Of a DNA stretch of 12,495 nt, positions 8,258 to 12,495 are shown one piece after another. The position numbers and the translations under genes were made by a program. Positions within the stretch are counted from its first letter, which is position 1. Every line of letters begins with the position of its first letter. The notes beneath the pieces are model-generated. The model saw only the letters and a program-made list of their open reading frames with translations, did not search any database and was not told where the DNA came from. This stretch comes from JBBQTU01 sp038213005 (lineage in GTDB: Bacteria > Planctomycetota > Phycisphaerae > Tepidisphaerales > Tepidisphaeraceae), in NCBI GenBank assembly GCA_038213005.1, contig JBBQTU010000124.1, forward strand, positions 1 to 12,495, in the 5' to 3' direction.

Positions 8258-9616
8258 TCACGCCCCCGTCCGTCGCAGCACCAGAACCGTCATGTCATCC
8301 CGCTGCTCGTGCCTCCCACAGAACGACCGCTGCTCCGCCAGCACGCATTCCACCAGTTCCGCCGCGCTCACGCGCGGCCGCTGCTTCATGATCCCCATCA
8401 CCCGCTCGATCCCGAATTCGTCATCCGCCGTGTTGCTGGATTCGATCAGCCCGTCGGTCGCGATCAGCAGCAGGTCGCCCGTCAGAAAAGGAAACTCCAT
8501 CGCCCCATACACCTCATTCTCGTCCACCGCCAGCGGCAGGCTCCCGCCATCGAGTTCCCTGATCTCCCCGCTCGCCCCGTCCAGCAGCAGCGGCGTCGGC
8601 AACCCCCCGCGCGAAATTCGTCCCACGCCCCTCCTCTGATCGATGGCAATGCACGCCGCCACCGCGAAATAGTCCTGCACCAGCGGGCGCAGCGAGCGGT
8701 TCAGCCGAGCCATCAATTCCGCCGGATCCTGCGTCGACCCCACCACCGACGTCAGCATCCCCTTCAGCATTGCCATCACCAGCGCCGCCTGCACCCCATG
8801 ACCCATCGCGTCGGCCACGAAGATCAGCAGCCGATCATCGTCCAGCCGAATCAACTCCAGCACGTCTCCCCCAACCTGCATCACCGGCTCATAGTGCAGA
8901 CAGATGTCAAACCCGGGAATCGTCGGTGCGGCCGTCGGGATGAAGGTCTGCTGAAGCTGCCTTGCCAGGTCCAGGTCGTGGTTCATCTGCCGATTCAACT
9001 GCTCGACCGTCTGGACATACCCGGCCATCTCCGAATAGAGCCTCGCCTGCTCGATCACCAGCGACAATTGCGATGCGATGTGCCCATAAAACCTAAGGCT
9101 CGCATCCCGATACGCGTCGTGCTCAATGCTCGTAAAGAACAGAAACCCAACCGGCTCCTCGCGCACGATCAGCGGCAGGGTCAACGACGCCCGCATCCCC
9201 TCCTCAACCAGCAACCGTGTCGAGACCGACGTCGGATGCTCAGTGAGATACTGCTCAAGGTTGTTGATGATGCGCACTTCACGCGTCTCAAGGATGAGCT
9301 GCAAGGTCGAGCCGGCCAACGACCCCGTAAACCCCGGCCCCAGCCGAATCGGCCGATCCGACAATGCCGCCCGCGACCTCACCAGCCCCGTCGCCATATC
9401 CACCAGCGCCAGCCCCAGCCGGTTGCAGGAAATCATCGTCCGTGCCCGCTGAAACAGTTCATCGAGCACCGCATCCAGATCCGCCTTGGGCCTCACATGC
9501 TCGATCAGCCAGAGGATCTGCGCCATCTGCAACGGCGTCATATCCACCGGCCGACCGCTCGGAGGCTGGGGCGTCGGAATAAACGGACGAAACTCGATGG
9601 GCGAACCAGGTTTCAC
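8258..9616 (-). CDS. GAF-domain PP2C (RsbU/SpoIIE-type) serine phosphatase
   Basis: This encodes 452 residues, starting at a GTG (9614-9616) with GGAG 11 bases upstream, which is rather far; an ATG at codon 26 is an alternative. Residues about 30-190 form a GAF-type sensor domain with no signal peptide or membrane segment. A helical linker follows (about 188-225, ending LARQLQQTFIP, the usual lead into this phosphatase family). The PP2C domain spans about 235-450, with metal-site residues in VGGD (Asp251), VADAMGHG (Asp269), TDGLIES (Asp388) and RDDMTVLVL (Asp440/441). Such enzymes dephosphorylate anti-anti-sigma proteins or similar partners to relay stress signals; no partner gene is in the window. 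Two family positions differ: GGDVLE instead of GGDxxD, and SRGGLP instead of the usual AGHxP. The Ppx/GppA stop is only 44 bp upstream, so the two genes are probably co-transcribed. Confidence 0.92.
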   Translation of the reverse strand: MKPGSPIEFRPFIPTPQPPSGRPVDMTPLQMAQILWLIEHVRPKADLDAVLDELFQRARTMISCNRLGLALVDMATGLVRSRAALSDRPIRLGPGFTGSLAGSTLQLILETREVRIINNLEQYLTEHPTSVSTRLLVEEGMRASLTLPLIVREEPVGFLFFTSIEHDAYRDASLRFYGHIASQLSLVIEQARLYSEMAGYVQTVEQLNRQMNHDLDLARQLQQTFIPTAAPTIPGFDICLHYEPVMQVGGDVLELIRLDDDRLLIFVADAMGHGVQAALVMAMLKGMLTSVVGSTQDPAELMARLNRSLRPLVQDYFAVAACIAIDQRRGVGRISRGGLPTPLLLDGASGEIRELDGGSLPLAVDENEVYGAMEFPFLTGDLLLIATDGLIESSNTADDEFGIERVMGIMKQRPRVSAAELVECVLAEQRSFCGRHEQRDDMTVLVLRRTGA

Positions 9617-9660
9617 GTGTTACCCAACTCCAGGAGCCTCTCACGGAAGCAGCACGCCGC

Positions 9661-11262
9661 TTAACCCGCCCGCCGCCCGACGCGGAACAGAATCGCCCGG
9701 TCAAACACATCGACAAACAGATCCGTCTTCCGCCTCGCGGCCCAGAGCTCCAACTGCATGTCGCCCTTCCCGACCAGCCCCACCTGTACGCGACCTCTGC
9801 CAATCCGGACGTCCAGGTCGCTCACAACAAGGCAGTGACTGCGATCCAGCCCATCGGCCATGCGCAATAGCGCCCCGCCCACGCGGACGATTCCGCGATC
9901 CGACGGCTTCATCGCTGCATACTCGGCATGCGACTCACTCGGCAGCGACTTGCGGTGATACCGTGCAATGCTCGCGATAACCCGCACTTCATCCTGCGTG
10001 AAGCCCTGCAGGTTGCCGTTGAGAACCAGGTACATGCTGTGCTTGTGATGCGAACTCGAACTGATGTGCCAACCGATATCATGCAGCAGCGCACCATACT
10101 CAATCAGCTCACGCGATTGCGCATCCAGCTTGTGCAGGCTACGCAGCTTGTCCAGCAGCCGCAGCGTTAGCGCCGCCACGTGCATGCTGTGCCGCTCGTG
10201 CCACTCGCAGCGGCGAGCCAGGTCCAGCACGCTCCGCCGCCGCGGGTCGGCCACCTTTCGCTGGATTTCCAGGTCCGGCAGATGCCTGGCAACATAGTCC
10301 AGCAGCATCCCCTCCCGCAGCGCCGCCCGGCACAACGACAGCCGCTTGATCGACAGCCGCTTCATCACCTCCAGCAGGAGAATCGCCCCGGCCAGTATCT
10401 GATCCTGACGCTTCTCATCCAACCCGCGAATCTTCACGCGCTGCCCGGCCTTGCTCTTCAGCAGCCGATCCACCAGCGCCTTGAGGTCATCGAGTGCCAG
10501 CTCCGGGGCCTTGCCGCGCCCGCCGCACATCGCCACCAGATTCTCGATCGTGCCGCTGGTCCCGATGGCCTTGATCGGCCGCAACTGCAGAATCTGATCG
10601 CACACCGGCGCGATCTCACGATTCAAGTGTCGGGCAAGCCGTTCAACCTCGGCAGGAGCCGCCGGGTCGCTGTGAATGTAGCGGGCAGTCATGCGCGCCG
10701 ACCCCACCTTCCTGCTTTCCAGGAGGCTCGCGTGCTGGTCGTCGCCGACGATAAACTCCATGCTGCCGCCGCCAATGTCCATGATCAGGTGCCCACCGGC
10801 CTTGAGGTTCACGGCGTGCCGCACACCCAGGTAGATCAGCCGCGCCTCATCCCGGGCGCTGACCACCCGCACGTTCAGCCCCACCTCGCTGCGCACCCGC
10901 TCGATAAAGTCTCCGCCGTTGTCGGCCTCGCGCACGGCGCTGGTGGCGATGGCGATGATCTTCTCGCAGCCGCGACGCCTGGCCACCGCATGGAACCGCC
11001 GCAGCGAGAGGACAGCGCGATCCATCCCCTCGCCCGACAGCCGGTGCGATGGAAAGCTGCCGCGCCCCAGACCCAGCATCTCCCGCATACGCCACAGCAC
11101 CGTGGTGCCCCCGTCAGCTCCCACGTGCGAGATGATCATGTGCAGGCTGTTCGAGCCGATGTCGATGGCCCCCAGCCGGACATCCCCATCCGAACTCACC
11201 TCGGGGGCACGGACTGCAACTGGCATGTTGGCGATGCGACTCATGCCCCTCATTCTACTCAT
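9661..11262 (-). CDS. Ppx/GppA-family phosphatase with C-terminal HD domain
   Basis: This encodes 533 residues. The N-terminal half is an ASKHA-fold exopolyphosphatase/guanosine-pentaphosphate phosphatase domain. Its motifs are AIDIGSNSLHMIIS (about 32-45), ATSAVREADNG (106-116), ARDEARLIYLGV (Glu139 aligns with the catalytic Glu of E. coli Ppx), MDIGGGSMEF (161-170) and GTSGTIENLV (234-243). The C-terminal half has an HD-type helical domain (about 355-450) with HSMHVAALTLRLLDKL, ALLHDIGWHISSSSHHKHS and IARYHRKSLP, then a short beta tail. The family releases phosphate from polyphosphate or converts pppGpp to ppGpp; which one applies cannot be decided here. It is cytoplasmic, and its length is typical of the two-domain form. 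The start is uncertain: Met1, Met4, Met7 and Met13 are all possible and none has a good ribosome binding site. Residues 1-28 are not conserved. First gene of a likely two-gene operon with the PP2C gene. Confidence 0.92.
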   Translation of the reverse strand: MSRMRGMSRIANMPVAVRAPEVSSDGDVRLGAIDIGSNSLHMIISHVGADGGTTVLWRMREMLGLGRGSFPSHRLSGEGMDRAVLSLRRFHAVARRRGCEKIIAIATSAVREADNGGDFIERVRSEVGLNVRVVSARDEARLIYLGVRHAVNLKAGGHLIMDIGGGSMEFIVGDDQHASLLESRKVGSARMTARYIHSDPAAPAEVERLARHLNREIAPVCDQILQLRPIKAIGTSGTIENLVAMCGGRGKAPELALDDLKALVDRLLKSKAGQRVKIRGLDEKRQDQILAGAILLLEVMKRLSIKRLSLCRAALREGMLLDYVARHLPDLEIQRKVADPRRRSVLDLARRCEWHERHSMHVAALTLRLLDKLRSLHKLDAQSRELIEYGALLHDIGWHISSSSHHKHSMYLVLNGNLQGFTQDEVRVIASIARYHRKSLPSESHAEYAAMKPSDRGIVRVGGALLRMADGLDRSHCLVVSDLDVRIGRGRVQVGLVGKGDMQLELWAARRKTDLFVDVFDRAILFRVGRRAG

Positions 11263-11420
11263 ATCGCATCACCACTGCGCCATAACCCGCCGCCCGCGAC
11301 GCCCCCGAAAACTCAGTCCCCCGCCCCCTCGGGCGTGCCCGAAAATCCGGGCGACGTGCCCCATGTCCGAGCCGCTCCGCATTTGCTGCTTCGAGTTTCC
11401 TCAATTTCCGCGTTGTTTCG

Positions 11421-11446
11421 TATTTCGTGCTTCATATTTCGTGCTT
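11421..11446. repeat. Tandem repeat TATTTCGTGCTT with 14-bp period
   Basis: TATTTCGTGCTT occurs at 11421-11432 and again, identical, at 11435-11446. Weaker relatives (GTTTCG, AATTTCCGCG, GAGTTTCC) precede it from about 11391. It is AT-richer than its surroundings. Read on the - strand it gives the peptide string KYEARNTK, a string I associate with spurious small proteins predicted from dispersed repeats in many environmental bacteria. It therefore looks like one copy of a genome-wide repeat. Confidence 0.7.
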
Positions 11447-11499
11447 ATCCCGATTGCCGGGCACGCCCGCCACCTCCCGCCGCGGATTGGCACTTGTCC

Positions 11500-11523
11500 C
11501 GGAGACTTCTGCCATCGTACACT
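11500..11523 (+). promoter_or_regulatory. Candidate promoter of the debranching enzyme gene
   Basis: A TTGTCC-like -35 is followed after 18 bp by TACACT (11518-11523). Transcription would begin close to or at the ATG (11530), implying a leaderless or near-leaderless mRNA; no Shine-Dalgarno site is near the start. The arrangement resembles the one before the HAD gene. Weak consensus match. Confidence 0.25.
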
Positions 11524-11529
11524 CGCCTC

Positions 11530-12495
11530 ATGCCCCTTTACGCTATCCAGACGGCCGGCCAGCTCGACCCCTTCCTGCAGCGCGAATGGCTGCTCACCAA
11601 CGGCACGGGCGCATTTGCGTCCTCCACCGTCGTCGGCTGCAATACCCGCCGCTATCACTCGCTGCTGTGCGCAACCCTCACCCCGCCCGTGGGCCGCTAC
11701 AACATGCTCAGCCGCCTCGGCGAGATGATTACCCTTCCCGGCCAGACCGACACCACCTGGGAACTCGCCACCAACCAGTTCCGCGAGCAGTTCCATCCCC
11801 GCGGCTACCAGCACCTCCAGCGATTCGAACTCGACGACACCGCCCGCTGGCTCTACCGCGTCCAAGATATGCAAATCGCCAAGGAGTTCCTCCTCTGCTG
11901 GGGACGAAACGTCTGCGGCGTCAAATACACCCTCACTCCCGGCAAGCACCGCATGCGACTGGAACTGCTCCCCTTCCTGGCCATGCGGGATTTCCACTCA
12001 CTGCGTCAGGGCTCTGACGCCCGCTTTCAGGTGCACACATGGCCCGGCCACCTCTCGGTCACCGAGCACGCCCTGCAGATGCACCTGTCCAGCGACGCCG
12101 CCACATGGGAAGCCAAACCCTTCTGGTGGCACGGACATTTCTACGCCATCGATGCCCAGCGCGGCCTGGACAACTTCGAAGATCTCTGGAATCCCGGCCG
12201 ATTCGTCTTTGAAACCGATCAGCCCGCCTCTGTCACCCTCTGGGCTTCCAGCCAGCCCATCGACCAGCCCAACTGGGACAACGAACTGAAACTCCGCCAC
12301 GACTCACTCGCCCAGGGCCAAGGCCCGACACAGCCATCTTCTTCTCCCCTCCCCCTGGGGGGAGGGTTAGGGAGGGGGTTGAAAGCGACGCCGCCACAAC
12401 TTGCCAGATGCCAAGACCCGTCTCCCCCCCCTCCCGTCACCGCACGCCTCACTCGCTCCGCCATCGACTTCGTCGTCCCCCGCAAAACCCCCACC
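11530..12495 (+). CDS. Glycogen debranching enzyme (amylo-alpha-1,6-glucosidase), N-terminal part, truncated by window edge
   Basis: The frame is open from ATG 11530 to the last base, giving 322 residues without a stop. The start matches the N-terminal domain of archaeal/bacterial-type glycogen debranching enzymes: REWLLTNGTGAFASSTVVGCNTRRYHSLL (split here as REWLLTNGTGAFAS and GCNTRRYHSLL, residues 18-46), then PPVGRYNMLSRLGE. Further on, WWHGHFYAIDAQRGLDNFED and WNPGRFVFE (about 199-228) also fit the family. The protein is cytoplasmic and hydrolyses alpha-1,6 branches in glycogen; the catalytic GH15/GH133-like barrel lies beyond the window. After LKLRHDSLAQ (about 253-262), about 40 residues rich in Ser, Pro and Gly (about 263-304) interrupt the expected passage into RLTRSAIDFVVPR. 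They are encoded by a palindromic repeat element (separate entry). The gene stays in frame, so it may be functional; a later frameshift cannot be excluded from here. Confidence 0.9.
   Translation, partial: MPLYAIQTAGQLDPFLQREWLLTNGTGAFASSTVVGCNTRRYHSLLCATLTPPVGRYNMLSRLGEMITLPGQTDTTWELATNQFREQFHPRGYQHLQRFELDDTARWLYRVQDMQIAKEFLLCWGRNVCGVKYTLTPGKHRMRLELLPFLAMRDFHSLRQGSDARFQVHTWPGHLSVTEHALQMHLSSDAATWEAKPFWWHGHFYAIDAQRGLDNFEDLWNPGRFVFETDQPASVTLWASSQPIDQPNWDNELKLRHDSLAQGQGPTQPSSSPLPLGGGLGRGLKATPPQLARCQDPSPPPPVTARLTRSAIDFVVPRKTPT
12340..12437. repeat. Palindromic C-run/G-run repeat element inserted in frame in the debranching enzyme gene
   Basis: The element starts with a pyrimidine tract. CCCTCCCCC (12347-12355) meets GGGGGAGGG (12358-12366) as a near-perfect palindrome. 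After TTA comes GGGAGGGGG (12370-12378), whose complement CCCCCTCCC lies at 12427-12435. This C-run/G-run pattern is typical of dispersed intergenic repeats in many bacteria, but here it is translated, giving SSSPLPLGGGLGRGLK and, after a spacer, DPSPPPPV. The boundaries are approximate, and no target-site duplication was identified by eye. Confidence 0.7.

Larger units (their letters stand above)
11263..11529. other. 267-bp divergent spacer between the Ppx/GppA and debranching enzyme genes
   Basis: No gene was seen. Near the Ppx/GppA side, two mutually exclusive small stems share an arm: TCGGG/CCCGA (11329-11342) and GCCCG/CGGGC (11337-11352). They would lie about 70-90 bases before the Ppx/GppA start if transcribed. 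The middle holds a 14-bp tandem repeat (listed separately). The right end holds a candidate promoter for the debranching enzyme gene. Confidence 0.5.

Noticed and set aside
5816..9664. A 1,282-codon open frame on the + strand spanning the GH2 gene start, the spacer and the PP2C gene
   Set aside because: It is antisense to two genes with clear conserved motifs. Its translation is rich in Arg, Pro, His and Leu, as expected opposite C/G-ending codons, and it shows no recognisable domain.
11421..11446. CRISPR-like array
   Set aside because: There are only two 12-bp units with a 2-base gap, no spacers of proper length, and no cas genes.
11401..11997. A 198-codon - strand open frame over the start of the debranching enzyme gene
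   Set aside because: It is opposite a conserved GDE N-terminal domain, and its tail is translated from the intergenic tandem repeat.

Overview
This is a GC-rich window (roughly 60% G+C, with C or G at most third codon positions). It carries six complete or nearly complete protein genes, plus one gene fragment at the left edge. The mix is a very large secreted GH2-type glycosidase, a secreted PA14/PKD protein, an archaeal/bacterial-type glycogen debranching enzyme, a Ppx/GppA-HD phosphatase and an RsbU-like PP2C phosphatase. Together with weak or absent Shine-Dalgarno sites at several genes, this fits a chromosomal segment of a Planctomycetota-like bacterium (perhaps Phycisphaerae) or a relative in the PVC group. 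That taxonomic guess is inference from gene content only. No rRNA, tRNA, transposase, integrase or CRISPR array was seen.

Layout, left to right. The last 41 codons of an unidentified + strand gene (1-126) converge on a - strand secreted PA14-PKD-helical-repeat protein (135-2129). That gene is divergent from a small HAD phosphatase (2161-2781, +) across only about 30 bp. A clear hairpin/T-tract terminator (about 2807-2836) serves the - strand GH2 gene (2861-7939), a 1,692-residue exported multidomain enzyme with a strong ribosome binding site. A 318-bp spacer follows, then two closely spaced - strand genes that look like an operon: Ppx/GppA-HD phosphatase (9661-11262) first and GAF-PP2C phosphatase (8258-9616) second. 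A 267-bp divergent spacer with a small tandem repeat leads to the + strand glycogen debranching enzyme (11530 onward), which runs off the right edge.

How the genes might work together (inference): the GH2 enzyme, and possibly the PA14 protein, act outside the cytoplasm on complex carbohydrate. The debranching enzyme handles internal glycogen. The Ppx/GppA and PP2C pair probably belongs to stress or starvation signalling (polyphosphate/pppGpp turnover and a partner-switch phosphatase). Nothing in the sequence directly ties the signalling pair to the sugar genes.

The most unusual signal is inside the debranching enzyme gene. A C-run/G-run palindromic repeat element (about 12340-12437) lies in frame within the coding sequence, giving a low-complexity Ser/Pro/Gly insert and a strong potential G-quadruplex on the mRNA-like strand. 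Other points worth a look are a dense run of GGG triplets just after the PP2C stop codon, a GH2 catalytic domain that has both catalytic glutamates but a divergent mid-barrel region, and two + strand genes whose start codons sit almost on top of candidate promoters (possible leaderless mRNAs).
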